From positions 1 to 52,486 of the IMG/VR virus record IMGVR_UViG_3300033979_000594: DNA of 52,486 bases. The stretch is one strand, 5' to 3'. Numbering within the stretch: position 1 is the stretch's first letter; each line of letters begins with the position of its first letter. Below, in pieces: positions 33,329 through 41,102 of this stretch. This DNA is from a virus. The position numbers and the translations under genes are program-made. Under the pieces are notes generated by a model. That model searched no databases and was not told where the DNA came from. It saw nothing but the letters and a program-made list of their open reading frames with translations.

Positions 33329-33524
33329 TCAGTTGAAAGGATTTGTGTTACAGGCTAATGAAGGATTGATTCACAAAGATACCAGCATTTTTAGTGTTGT
33401 ATTTACATCCAGGATTAGTGAAGCTTATCTATTTAATTCACTACGAGAAATTGATGTGTTCAAAACAGTAAGGGGACTACAATCAACGCCATTAATTTGT
33501 TATCAAATCCATCAGCAAACATGA
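33321..33524 (+). CDS. Hypothetical protein, 67 aa
   Basis: The ATG overlaps the ATPase end by 8 bp (ATGAGTAA at 33321-33328), so it is translationally coupled. The sequence MSNQLKGFVLQANEGLIHKD continues with strands and a helix, soluble. It ends the cassette before a strong hairpin terminator. Confidence 0.5.
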   Translation: MSNQLKGFVLQANEGLIHKDTSIFSVVFTSRISEAYLFNSLREIDVFKTVRGLQSTPLICYQIHQQT

Positions 33525-33540
33525 TAAATAATTGCAGTCA

Positions 33541-33572
33541 AAAAGAGTATAAAATATCTATGTACTCTTTTT
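33541..33572 (+). terminator. Intrinsic terminator of the membrane cassette
   Basis: AAAAAGAGTA (33541-33550) pairs with TACTCTTTTT (33563-33572), forming a 10-bp stem with a T-rich descending arm. It is placed right after the 67-aa gene. Confidence 0.75.
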
Positions 33573-33596
33573 GAAAAATGCAGTTTAAGGGTTGCT

Positions 33597-34442
33597 ATGT
33601 CAAGTTATCAACAAGTATTAGACTTTTTAAAAGCACGAGGTGGAGTTGTTAATTTAAGAGAATTAAGACAGTTCCCTAATAGTATTTTAGATACATTACA
33701 TTTGCACCAATATATAGAAATAACGGGACGGATTGGTTGTTATGAAGTATGTTTAATTTGTAGTGAATTTAAGGCTAGAGACGAGAAGAAACCGCAACCA
33801 ACCCAAACTATCATTAAGCCTAAAGAACTCGTTCAAATCCCCAAAAAAACTAAAGTAAAGTCTCAACCAAAAATTAGTAACAATGACAGACTTGAGCGTT
33901 GTCAACAAGTAAGAAATTCTATCTTTAGTGAAATTAAAAATGCACATAAACCCATGTCTGCTATGGAGTTGAAAGATAAGTTTCCACAGATTAGACCTAG
34001 AGCGATCGCCTATCATTTAAAGAGATTAGAAAAGGAAAGTTTGGTATGTTCTATTGATTGGAATACACGGTTATGGACCGACATAGAAAGGGAGTGCTTA
34101 CTTCATGAAATTATAGGTACTTATATTGGCAGGTATGAAAACAAGAACGCTGTTTTAGATGTTTTGAAAAATGCAGATGAAGCAATGTCAGTGACAGGTA
34201 TTTTACGTAAGTTGCCACCAAATCAATGTAGCGGGACTACTTTAAGAAAGATATTAGAATTGTTCATCACAACGGGTATAGTCAGGGCGGGAAGCTATGT
34301 CAAAAGTAATATTGTGTACTTTGCTCTTATTGATAATTCAATAGCTTTATCCCACTTAAATCAACTAATCAAATATAAGAAGAGAAAGTTAAATTCTCAG
34401 TTATCATTACCCCCCAAAAACAGCTATGAAGACCACAATTAA
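33597..34442 (+). CDS. Multi-winged-helix regulator, 281 aa
   Basis: The start VLDFLKARGGVVNLRELRQF is shared in design with the 413-aa protein at 35481 (IIDFIKVRGGVINLRELSHF). After a basic linker come two winged-helix modules (VRNSIFSEIKNAHKPMSAME ... IRPRAIAYHLKRLEKESLV, and VLDVLKNADEAMSVTGILRK). Each has helix, recognition helix and wing. It is probably a DNA-binding regulator. Downstream small genes overlap it. Confidence 0.65.
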   Translation: MSSYQQVLDFLKARGGVVNLRELRQFPNSILDTLHLHQYIEITGRIGCYEVCLICSEFKARDEKKPQPTQTIIKPKELVQIPKKTKVKSQPKISNNDRLERCQQVRNSIFSEIKNAHKPMSAMELKDKFPQIRPRAIAYHLKRLEKESLVCSIDWNTRLWTDIERECLLHEIIGTYIGRYENKNAVLDVLKNADEAMSVTGILRKLPPNQCSGTTLRKILELFITTGIVRAGSYVKSNIVYFALIDNSIALSHLNQLIKYKKRKLNSQLSLPPKNSYEDHN

Positions 34443-34584
34443 AGTCACTGTTAGTGAATTAATCAAAAGTGCTGTCAAGTCTTTAGACGCGCTTTCTCAG
34501 CATCCAGAATTAGCAGACAATTCCACTGTTGAAACTGCTATTAATTTAGTTCTCAAGTTAAAGGGTCAAGTCAAATATGAGTGA
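34426..34584 (+). CDS. Hypothetical small protein, 52 aa
   Basis: The ORF overlaps the multi-winged-helix gene by 17 bp and the next gene by 8 bp (ATGAGTGA at 34577-34584). MKTTIKVTVSELIKSAVKSL looks like a short beta strand followed by a helix, a small regulator or toxin-antitoxin-like size. Function unknown. Confidence 0.5.
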   Translation: MKTTIKVTVSELIKSAVKSLDALSQHPELADNSTVETAINLVLKLKGQVKYE

Positions 34585-34798
34585 AATATCTTACGCATTG
34601 TGTCACGAATTTAAGCAAGCTAGGGATAACTTAGTCATTGATAAATTTCATGCTGTTCAGTCTTCCATTACTGTCAAGAAATGGTGGCAAATTGTTTTTA
34701 AAAACAGTGATGGATTAACAACTATTAAGTACGGATTATCCCAAAAGAAGGCAGAGAAATTAGCTAATGAACTGAACAAATTAATTGATACTAAATAG
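34577..34798 (+). CDS. Hypothetical protein, 73 aa
   Basis: Coupled by an 8-bp overlap. The sequence contains VQSSITVKKWWQIVFKNSDG and GLSQKKAEKLANELNKLI, a strand-helix-helix fold. No recognised family. It is separated by 37 bp from the HNH-like gene. Confidence 0.5.
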   Translation: MSEISYALCHEFKQARDNLVIDKFHAVQSSITVKKWWQIVFKNSDGLTTIKYGLSQKKAEKLANELNKLIDTK

Positions 34799-34835
34799 TA
34801 AAATATGATTATTATTTACTATCAAAAAACCAGCA

Positions 34836-35234
34836 ATGTCTACCAAATACGAAAAGAAAAGTAAGTATCAGCAACGGAAAATGGCAGAGAAGAAAAAGAT
34901 ACAGCAACAAAAAGTGGACTACGATAAACGCTATGGTAGTTCCAGGAAATACCGGAAACAATGCGCGATCGCCCATAAGTCAACCCATGGTTTATGTTGC
35001 GTATGTATGGTTAAAAAATCAGATGAGATACATCATGCTTACTATGGGAAAGATGCAATTGGGGAGTCTACATTTCCGGTTTGCTTATCTTGTCATCAAT
35101 CTATCTGCCATAGCCCCAAGAATTGGATTAGAGACGGTAGCAATCCATTGTGGAAAAACAGGAATACTTCAGAATTTTTGCAGCGATTAAGATTAGGATA
35201 TCAATTGCTCTATGAAGGCATAAATCTGATATAA
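34836..35234 (+). CDS. HNH-like zinc-binding endonuclease, 132 aa
   Basis: A basic N-terminal region (KKSKYQQRKMAEKKKIQQQK) precedes GLCCVCMVKKSDEIHHAYYG, where CxxC and the DEIHH dyad fit the first half of the HNH/beta-beta-alpha metal fold. The second half FPVCLSCHQSICHSPKNW gives CxxCH. Such small HNH proteins occur as phage-borne nucleases. It lacks a clear N of the HNH triad at the usual place, so catalytic activity is uncertain. Confidence 0.65.
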   Translation: MSTKYEKKSKYQQRKMAEKKKIQQQKVDYDKRYGSSRKYRKQCAIAHKSTHGLCCVCMVKKSDEIHHAYYGKDAIGESTFPVCLSCHQSICHSPKNWIRDGSNPLWKNRNTSEFLQRLRLGYQLLYEGINLI

Positions 35235-35264
35235 TTATTTCAACAGGAATTGATACATAAGGTC

Positions 35265-35293
35265 AAGATAGGTTTCCACAGCCTATCTTTTTT
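35265..35293 (+). terminator. Terminator 1 after HNH gene (AAGATAGG stem)
   Basis: AAGATAGG / CCTATCTT with a T run. It is one of two near-identical hairpins spaced 77 bp apart. Confidence 0.75.
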
Positions 35294-35315
35294 TGTGCTA
35301 CAATAAAGGAGGTAG

Positions 35316-35348
35316 ATGCTCATAAATAATGATGCAAGATCAAGATAG
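35316..35348 (+). CDS. Putative 10-aa leader peptide between tandem terminators
   Basis: A strong AAAGGAGG is followed by ATG and ten sense codons (MLINNDARSR) with the stop TAG lying inside the ascending arm of the second terminator (AAGATAGG). Translation could therefore decide whether the second terminator folds, as in attenuators. The peptide starts like the 413-aa gene (MLINQNG), so it may also be a relic of a duplicated start. Evidence is by arrangement only. Confidence 0.3.
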   Translation: MLINNDARSR

Positions 35349-35370
35349 GTTTCCCATAGCCTATCTTTTT
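35342..35370 (+). terminator. Terminator 2 (AAGATAGG stem)
   Basis: AAGATAGG / CCTATCTT with a T run, the second copy of the hairpin. It overlaps the stop codon of the short leader ORF. Confidence 0.75.
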
Positions 35371-35452
35371 ATTAATTATTGTTATTTAAAAAATATTTTG
35401 ATATGATAATATGATAATATGATGATAGGTTTTTTGAGGTTACCTGTGATTT

Positions 35453-35476
35453 GATGGGGTCGTCCCCATCTTTTTT
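35453..35476 (+). terminator. Terminator 3 (GATGGGG stem)
   Basis: GATGGGG / CCCCATC with TTTTTT. It sits between the rightward unit and the convergent 413-aa gene. Confidence 0.75.
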
Positions 35477-35480
35477 GTTA

Positions 35481-36722
35481 TTAATTATTCAAAAAATAAA
35501 GAGTATGCCGTCCTTTGGTACGGGAATACAAAACTCCTGTGGACCTCATTTGTCGTAGTACCCTGTGAATATGTGGAAGGGAATAATCATTAATTAAGTC
35601 GCTTAAAATGCTTTGAGCGTGATGGTTATTGTTTTTGATGGACTCAATAACTTGGTCTCTTAATGTGTATCCAGAAACTTTGTTTAGGCTGTCCATAGCA
35701 GAAGAATTGGACTTGAGAGCAATATGTAAAGAGTATCCGGTGCGCTTTAACTCAATTAGTCCTTTGTTCTTTAGCTTGTGTATAACAACCCAAGCGGATT
35801 TACGTGGTATTTGGGATTGTGCAGATATACCACGAATCCCTAAAGCAATGCTAGTATTTTCTAACACGCTTAAAATTCTTTCAGCAACCTTCTGTGAACC
35901 GGGTCGGGGGGTCCAGTCCCCAAATAGATGAGAGCGATCTGGGGTGGTGTAGTATTTGATATTATTCTTGGTAACACGACTACAGCATAAGATTCCTTTG
36001 CGGGCAAACAGTGATAAGTATGCAGATATGGTTTTGATGTTAGTGGATTCTGGTAATAGCGATCGCACTTGCTGTAATGTCATTGGTGACTCAGAGTCAA
36101 CGACAATCTCTAGTACCCTGTGTTTTAGATTTATGTCTTTAGCTGTGGCTAATTTCTCTTTTAAAGCGGCTGCGGTGGCAGGAACGGGAATTGGTTCAGG
36201 TTTAGGTTTCTTGGGCTTTCTATTCAATCCTACCAGTAATTCTTTTCGGTCGGGAGTGGTGTAGTGCCTAAACATCTTTCTATTTTCACTGCAAACTATA
36301 ATTCCGGCTTTAACCAGTGCTGACAAATAAGCGCAGATACTATTAGGATTGTACTGGATTAGTTGTTCTTTAATCTCACTGGCTGTCACTGGATAATCAG
36401 CGTTTTTAATAACACTAAATATCTTGTTTTTCAGAGAGAAATCATTAGCCTCTCTCTTGGTTTTCTTCTTTTCTACCAACTTATTTTCAATAACTTGATG
36501 GTGTTTTCGTACTTCTTCTTTTGCTGCTATTCCATCATATTTCTTGGTGAATTTATCCAATAAAGTGACTTCAATACCACTACTCCCCCGACCGACTTTG
36601 ATGTATCCTTCCAGCTGTAAAGCTTCAATATCTTTGCGGTTAAAGTGAGAAAGTTCGCGCAGGTTAATTACTCCTCCACGAACTTTAATAAAGTCTATAA
36701 TTCCATTTTGGTTTATTAACAT
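35481..36722 (-). CDS. Multi-winged-helix regulator, 413 aa
   Basis: At least four winged-helix modules are visible: N-terminal VRGGVINLRELSHFNRKDIE; KIFSVIKNADYPVTASEIKE; VLEIVVDSESPMTLQQVRSL; ILSVLENTSIALGIRGISAQ; a further one at the C-terminus (LSDLINDYSLPHIHRVLRQM). Two linkers contain TTPDRK/TTPDRS repeats, marking duplication of a wHTH-plus-linker unit. It is the larger relative of the 281-aa gene. Arrays of winged helices suggest a multi-site DNA-binding protein, perhaps replication or partition-type control. Confidence 0.65.
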   Translation of the reverse strand: MLINQNGIIDFIKVRGGVINLRELSHFNRKDIEALQLEGYIKVGRGSSGIEVTLLDKFTKKYDGIAAKEEVRKHHQVIENKLVEKKKTKREANDFSLKNKIFSVIKNADYPVTASEIKEQLIQYNPNSICAYLSALVKAGIIVCSENRKMFRHYTTPDRKELLVGLNRKPKKPKPEPIPVPATAAALKEKLATAKDINLKHRVLEIVVDSESPMTLQQVRSLLPESTNIKTISAYLSLFARKGILCCSRVTKNNIKYYTTPDRSHLFGDWTPRPGSQKVAERILSVLENTSIALGIRGISAQSQIPRKSAWVVIHKLKNKGLIELKRTGYSLHIALKSNSSAMDSLNKVSGYTLRDQVIESIKNNNHHAQSILSDLINDYSLPHIHRVLRQMRSTGVLYSRTKGRHTLYFLNN

Positions 36723-36737
36723 CTGTCTACACCTGAC

Positions 36738-37568
36738 TTACTTTTTGTCCTTAATAGCTTCATTGATTATAGCAGCTAAATCTTCCAATTTGGACTCATA
36801 GTAATCAGCGTTTTGTTGATATTTGAATATTGAATTAAACAACATTAATTTATTCCATTCAGCCAATAAGAACCCAGCAAAAGTATTCTTATAAAAGAAT
36901 AAATAAATAGCGAAACGACCAGTTCCCCTTTCTGCTAACCAAGTCTCACAAGTTTCATTGTTGGTACAATAAAAATATTTTTGGTTATCATTAATCATTG
37001 GTAAAACAGCGTAGTCAAAAAAATGTTTATTGATTGGTGATTCACGGGCTAAGGAATATTTACCATCTGAGGATACTTCCAAGAACACTGTATGATCTCC
37101 TTCATACTCCTTAAACATAGATAGCCTAGTTGCATTTAGTTCCTTTCTCGTGCGTCTCATTTCTTGAGTAATTCGTAGTACCTCTTCAGAGGAAATATTA
37201 TCAAAATATTTTTGATTACTCATTATTTCCAATAAAACATCTTTAAACTGATAAATAATTGTCTTAACCAAAGTCTCACCTGTTAAGGACACCACAGCCG
37301 TAAATAAGCATCCAGATACAACAATTAAGGCTTTGATAATATTCAGTGATACAACAGCTTCATGAAAATCTTCATAATCAGATTTTTGATAATTCTCCTG
37401 TACTTTTATCGGTTTTTGTGAATTAGCTTGATAGACTTGTATCTGTTTAGATAATCCTTCTGTGTTATCAAAGGCTTTCACTTGACGTGATGTAATGGTG
37501 ACATGAATGAAGCTTTCAATTCCAATTAATAAAAACATTAACCCGTACAATATTTTTTTCTTTTTCAT
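36738..37568 (-). CDS. Membrane protein with cytoplasmic-type domain, 276 aa
   Basis: The N-terminus MKKKKILYGLMFLLIGIESF is a basic signal-anchor; a second TM is LNIIKALIVVSGCLFTAVVSL at about residues 75-95. The loop between is about 55 residues and polar. The C-terminal 170 residues are helical then beta-rich with a YCTNNETCETWLAERG segment and could be a sensor. It lies 15 bp above the multi-winged-helix gene on the same strand, suggesting a signalling pair. Confidence 0.55.
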   Translation of the reverse strand: MKKKKILYGLMFLLIGIESFIHVTITSRQVKAFDNTEGLSKQIQVYQANSQKPIKVQENYQKSDYEDFHEAVVSLNIIKALIVVSGCLFTAVVSLTGETLVKTIIYQFKDVLLEIMSNQKYFDNISSEEVLRITQEMRRTRKELNATRLSMFKEYEGDHTVFLEVSSDGKYSLARESPINKHFFDYAVLPMINDNQKYFYCTNNETCETWLAERGTGRFAIYLFFYKNTFAGFLLAEWNKLMLFNSIFKYQQNADYYESKLEDLAAIINEAIKDKK

Positions 37569-37852
37569 GGTAATTTACCTATAATTTTTACTTAATTATA
37601 GGTAAGTAAAAGTCCTTACAAAATTCCTGAAAACGTTGTAAGTGTGGACATTCCACAAAAAATGTTATTATTATGTTTCATAATTATTTAAGATTTTAAA
37701 GAAATATTTATCCTTTGGTGGTGCTTTTATTATCATTAAAAACAACAAAACCGCTACGTGAGCGGTAATGTTGCGGCAGTTCTACGACGACCCCTAGGCT
37801 GTGCCTATTTGGATTTTAGCACATACTTGATTGGGTTTCATTGTTTTAAAAG
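37569..37852. other. Noncoding region with CCGCT/AGCGG hairpin
   Basis: No gene of note. CCGCTACGTGAGCGG at 37751-37765 can form a 5-bp hairpin with T-poor surroundings. The rest is AT-rich and probably holds the promoter of the 276-aa gene. The stretch TTTCATTGTTTTAAAAG before the hairpin at 37853 resembles the end of the 41.1-kb methyltransferase gene, a possible remnant. Confidence 0.35.
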
Positions 37853-37878
37853 TACCCACTGAAGCGTATTAGTGGATA
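37853..37878 (-). repeat. TACCCACT hairpin family, copy 1
   Basis: TACCCACT / AGTGGATA arms around GAAGCG, at the 3' end of the Rha gene. One of five 26-bp copies at 37.8-48.1 kb. Confidence 0.8.
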
Positions 37879-37884
37879 TGGGAA

Positions 37885-38655
37885 CTATTCACCAATTAAT
37901 CTTTGTCTAGTATCTCCAAATATTAAATCAATGACTTCATCCAATGAATCAGGTGCAACATACTCACTAGTAGAGTGCCTCGTAACGGGTATTAATAAAT
38001 CATCACGGTTCATGTTCCGTAATTTATCAGCTACCCATTTAAGCGAAGGTATCTTTTGTCCAGTACGCTTTTTAATTTCTGCTTTGAGTTGATCAGCAGT
38101 CAGGATTTTGGATACTTTACCCGTTTTTAGTTGCACAATCTCAGTAGCCAAAACTTCAGACTTGACAATCTGATCTGACATCCCTCTTAATGCTAAAACT
38201 GTTTCTTTGCCGTGCATAGTGAGCATAGACGAGTCTATTTCTTTGCCTTTGTTAATTTCCTTGGCAACTGCTAACTGAAGTTCTAGCTCACGGATACGCT
38301 CTGACTGTTGGGGAATAACGGTTTTTATGACGGCTTTAGCCTTTTCAAAAGCAGCTACAAGACTTAACTTGCATTCCACAACCTGATCAGTATTACGGGA
38401 AAAAGTCATTAGTGTGGTGGCTTGCGGTTCAGTCAGGAGTGCATATTTCTCAGGTCTACCGCCAGAACTACCTTCCATGGGTTTATCTACTTCAAATCGA
38501 ACAACCCCAAACCTTGATTCAATTTTATCAAGGTACTTAACCAGGTTTTTAAGAAATGTGTGATGCTCAATACTTAGCTCCCTGGCAATGAGTCGGGAAT
38601 CAACAACCAGTTCACCATTTCTGTCAATTACGTCAATTTGTGTTAAACTGTTCAT
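37885..38655 (-). CDS. Rha-family phage regulatory protein, 256 aa
   Basis: IDVIDRNGELVVDSRLIARE and FLKNLVKYLDKIESRFGVVR fit the pRha N-terminal domain, and KYALLTEPQATTLMTFSRNT is its conserved L-T-x-x-x-x-x-L-M-x-F-x-x-N motif. The C-terminal 120 residues are helical with a TADQLKAEIKKRTGQKIPSL segment. Rha proteins control lysogeny or antirepression. The 5' region contains the structured repeat shared with the KilA-N gene. ATG 38655 is preferred over an upstream GTG. Confidence 0.85.
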   Translation of the reverse strand: MNSLTQIDVIDRNGELVVDSRLIARELSIEHHTFLKNLVKYLDKIESRFGVVRFEVDKPMEGSSGGRPEKYALLTEPQATTLMTFSRNTDQVVECKLSLVAAFEKAKAVIKTVIPQQSERIRELELQLAVAKEINKGKEIDSSMLTMHGKETVLALRGMSDQIVKSEVLATEIVQLKTGKVSKILTADQLKAEIKKRTGQKIPSLKWVADKLRNMNRDDLLIPVTRHSTSEYVAPDSLDEVIDLIFGDTRQRLIGE

Positions 38656-38678
38656 AGTCACTTCTTATTTTTAAGTTG

Positions 38679-38792
38679 ATTACCAGTAACATAACCGTTA
38701 GGAATGTTGATACCGTTCTTAACGGTGCTGGTATTTTATTATTATAACAAATTATCGCAAATATGACTACACTTATTGATATAATAACTATG
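38679..38792. promoter_or_regulatory. Structured divergent control region, copy 1
   Basis: On the minus strand, TACCAGCACCGTTA pairs with TAACGG...CTGGTA, a two-part stem in the Rha leader. On the plus strand, TATAAT at 38780-38785 drives the 195-aa gene. It matches 40969-41081 at roughly 85% by eye, with some stem changes that keep pairing. Confidence 0.7.
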
Positions 38793-38829
38793 TGGTACTT
38801 AATGATTTTTGCAAAAGGGAATAAGCTTT

Positions 38830-39417
38830 ATGGAAGTAACATTAATCGCTTTAATCTTAATATCATATTTAGTCTACTTACTGCATTTTAAAATAATTCC
38901 ATCATTGCAAAGATTAGATAAGAGAGTTTTTAAAAACAAGAACAGACCCAAGTTATCCCCAAATCAAGAATCAGAAATTAAAGGATATATGCGGCAGATA
39001 TTAGCAACTACGAGCTTTAATCGTGTGTCCCTTTATTTCCTAGACTCACCATACATAAACAATAATCTTATTCAAGCAGACTCTTACACATTATGGATAG
39101 AAGCGTCTAAATCTATTCCTATGCGAAAAGACACTAAATTATCTTTTGCTTATATCAGTGAAGAATTTAACCGCATGATACAGGCAAAAATAACTCATAA
39201 ATATTATAAAAACGCTAAAGAGGGTCTAATATGTCAGGTGTGGTTGCGCGATCGCCATACTGTCAGCTATGGGATATATATAATCAATGACTGTTCATTT
39301 TTGTTACTGGAAATTGCTATTACTCAACTTCCTAAGTTATTTTATATTTTATTGAGACACAATAAACACGGAGATTATGTTAGTCCGTGTTCTGCGGTAG
39401 CCCGTGTTTTACAGTAG
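38830..39417 (+). CDS. Membrane-anchored hypothetical protein, 195 aa
   Basis: ATG 38830 gives MEVTLIALILISYLVYLLHF, an N-terminal TM anchor. The soluble part contains PKLSPNQESEIKGYMRQILA and strand-rich sequence with several hydrophobic pairs, then a helical end. It is the first gene downstream of the structured control region. Function unknown. Confidence 0.5.
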   Translation: MEVTLIALILISYLVYLLHFKIIPSLQRLDKRVFKNKNRPKLSPNQESEIKGYMRQILATTSFNRVSLYFLDSPYINNNLIQADSYTLWIEASKSIPMRKDTKLSFAYISEEFNRMIQAKITHKYYKNAKEGLICQVWLRDRHTVSYGIYIINDCSFLLLEIAITQLPKLFYILLRHNKHGDYVSPCSAVARVLQ

Positions 39418-39421
39418 CTGA

Positions 39422-39565
39422 TCAGCCATAAGCAGCTTCATTCATGTCTTCCCCAATGCAGTAGCCATAAAAGTATTGCTCGTTGTCTCTTGTTCCTTCT
39501 GGGTAGGGATTATCGTAAGGTTGATTGTTGAATCCAGCATCATATCCTTCTTCGTATGCAGACAT
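39422..39565 (-). CDS. Small Rmf/CrpP-like protein, 47 aa
   Basis: The ORF reads MSAYEEGYDAGFNNQPYDNP and continues YPEGTRDNEQYFYGYCIGED. The G-x-x-A-G-x-x-x-x-P-Y-x-x-x-x-x-x-x-x-Y-F-x-G-Y pattern resembles ribosome modulation factor/CrpP-type small proteins. It ends 4 bp after the convergent 195-aa gene. It has a weak ribosome binding site. Identification is tentative. Confidence 0.4.
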   Translation of the reverse strand: MSAYEEGYDAGFNNQPYDNPYPEGTRDNEQYFYGYCIGEDMNEAAYG

Positions 39566-39817
39566 AGTTTTTCTCTACTTTCTATAGAATTAATGTAGTT
39601 TCCTGCTTTTCATATTGTTCTTTTACTTATAATTGAATAAAGATTATAAGCAAGAAAATACCCATAGAATCATCTTGAAATCCTACAGGTATAAGGGAAA
39701 CATAACAATTATTCTATCACAAATAATTATAAATATTTAAGGTTTTATGGTAGCTATTTTATGAGCGTTAGCTGTTAGTTTTAATCCGGTTTTCAAAAGT
39801 AAGTTAATATTAAATTA
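39566..39817. other. AT-rich intergenic region, no gene seen
   Basis: 252 bp of AT-rich sequence with no long ORF. It contains an imperfect inverted pair near 39640-39660 and probably the promoters of the small Rmf-like gene and the 109-aa gene. A TATAAT lies at about 39829, inside the start region of the latter. Confidence 0.3.
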
Positions 39818-40147
39818 ATGATTTTGGGTATAATTATGACACAATCTTTGTATTTTTTTAATAATAGCAAAGTTACTCCTGAAGAGGTTGAATTAAAATC
39901 GCCTTTGTCTTGCATTAGTGCTTATGAAGAAACTCTGGAATCTCTTTTGTGTACGGCTGATTATCTTTCACCTACTTCCACTAGCTTTATGATGAATGAC
40001 GCTGTGTGGGGGGCTATTGAGGGAATTATCAGAGATAAAATATCAGCGTTAAAACTTTCTCTTGAGGAACAATTTGATCTGTTGCAAGACCATCAAGTTC
40101 TTGGTAATTTGTTTAGGCGTAATTTATTGCTGGTAAGTGTTTATTAA
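39818..40147 (+). CDS. Hypothetical protein, 109 aa
   Basis: The start at 39818 or the ATG at 39836 (MTQSLYFFNNSKVTPEEVEL) are both possible; the TATAAT between them favours the later one if it is a promoter box. The sequence is helical, with LSCISAYEETLESLLCTADY and a terminal hydrophobic LFRRNLLLVSVY. It ends before a TACCCACT hairpin. Function unknown. Confidence 0.4.
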   Translation: MILGIIMTQSLYFFNNSKVTPEEVELKSPLSCISAYEETLESLLCTADYLSPTSTSFMMNDAVWGAIEGIIRDKISALKLSLEEQFDLLQDHQVLGNLFRRNLLLVSVY

Positions 40148-40160
40148 TTTGCATTGTATT

Positions 40161-40186
40161 TACCCACTAAAGCGTATTAGTGGGTA
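40161..40186. repeat. TACCCACT hairpin family, copy 2
   Basis: TACCCACTAA / TTAGTGGGTA stem (10 bp), loop AGCGTA. Located between the convergent 109-aa and KilA-N genes. Confidence 0.85.
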
Positions 40187-40200
40187 TGGGAATTTACGGA

Positions 40201-40944
40201 TTATTCAAACACTCTGTTAACCCTTTCGCCGGAATCAGTGCATATATTTTTACATTGACTAAACCCATCTGCATTTTGACTATCCATCTTTTCAGATGCG
40301 ATCGCTTCTGCCAATCCCACAGCCATTAATTCAACCCTGGAAAGACCGTCTCTAAGCTTGGTAATCCCACGACTTTGCTTGACCTCTTTGGCTGTTCCCC
40401 CAAGCAAGGGCCTATAAATCTCGTTGGTGCAAATTGCATATTCGTGAGGTGCGGACACACCATGTTCTTTCAGTGTATCAGTAAATTGCACCCTGGTTTC
40501 TAATCCTTCTATGCGCTGCTGAATCCACTCTTCAGTATGTCCTTGTTTTTGCCATCCCTTTTTAGCACGTTCCCTACCGCGCTTATATGCTAACTCTGGG
40601 TTTGCCTCCTCTTCTATGCGCTCTTTAACCCAATCATAAAACTGAGATTTGAGGGAAGGGGACAAATACCCGGCATAATCAATGGCCAATTTCCAGTGTG
40701 CTAAAGTTTTACCGTTGCGTCCTCTTGTAACTTTAAAAACATCTGATAATCTGATATTATCTTTTAGTCTTTTGCTGTCAAGGATTTGATTGATTAGCAT
40801 ATCCGTACTGGGAAGTAATCGCCACTTAGCAGGGGTTTGGCTTTCGGGTCTTCCTGCCATTTCCCATAACTTGGTAAGATTAACAAAATCCTGATCAATT
40901 TCTACAGAAATCCCATTGTGGACGAAAGCTGATATATTAGACAT
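40201..40944 (-). CDS. KilA-N domain protein, 247 aa
   Basis: VEIDQDFVNLTKLWEMAGRP then WRLLPSTDMLINQILDSKRL and TLAHWKLAIDYAGYLSPSLK match KilA-N (xxDGYVNATKLxxxxGK...xxxxhWxxxxLAxxxAxWhSPxF). It is a DNA-binding domain of antirepressors. The C-terminal half holds a second, charged helical domain (GRERAKKGWQKQGHTEEWIQ) and RLRDG-like segments typical of the KilA-C partner. The 5' region has the structured repeat shared with the Rha gene, suggesting joint control. Confidence 0.85.
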   Translation of the reverse strand: MSNISAFVHNGISVEIDQDFVNLTKLWEMAGRPESQTPAKWRLLPSTDMLINQILDSKRLKDNIRLSDVFKVTRGRNGKTLAHWKLAIDYAGYLSPSLKSQFYDWVKERIEEEANPELAYKRGRERAKKGWQKQGHTEEWIQQRIEGLETRVQFTDTLKEHGVSAPHEYAICTNEIYRPLLGGTAKEVKQSRGITKLRDGLSRVELMAVGLAEAIASEKMDSQNADGFSQCKNICTDSGERVNRVFE

Positions 40945-40968
40945 GATTAGCCTACTTTGTCTAGGTTA

Positions 40969-41081
40969 GTTACCAGTGATATCGCCGTTGGGAATGCTGA
41001 CTACATTCTTAACGGTGCTGGTATTTTAATTATAACACTTAATCGCAAATATAACTACACTTATTGATATAATAATCATGT
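40969..41081. promoter_or_regulatory. Structured divergent control region, copy 2
   Basis: About 113 bp similar to 38679-38792. On the minus strand, TACCAGCACCGTT...AACGG...CTGGTA folds into a two-part stem; on the plus strand, TATAAT at 41068-41073 lies 30 bp before the methyltransferase ATG. Confidence 0.7.
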
Positions 41082-41102
41082 ACTTTTATTGATAGCCAGG
41101 GC

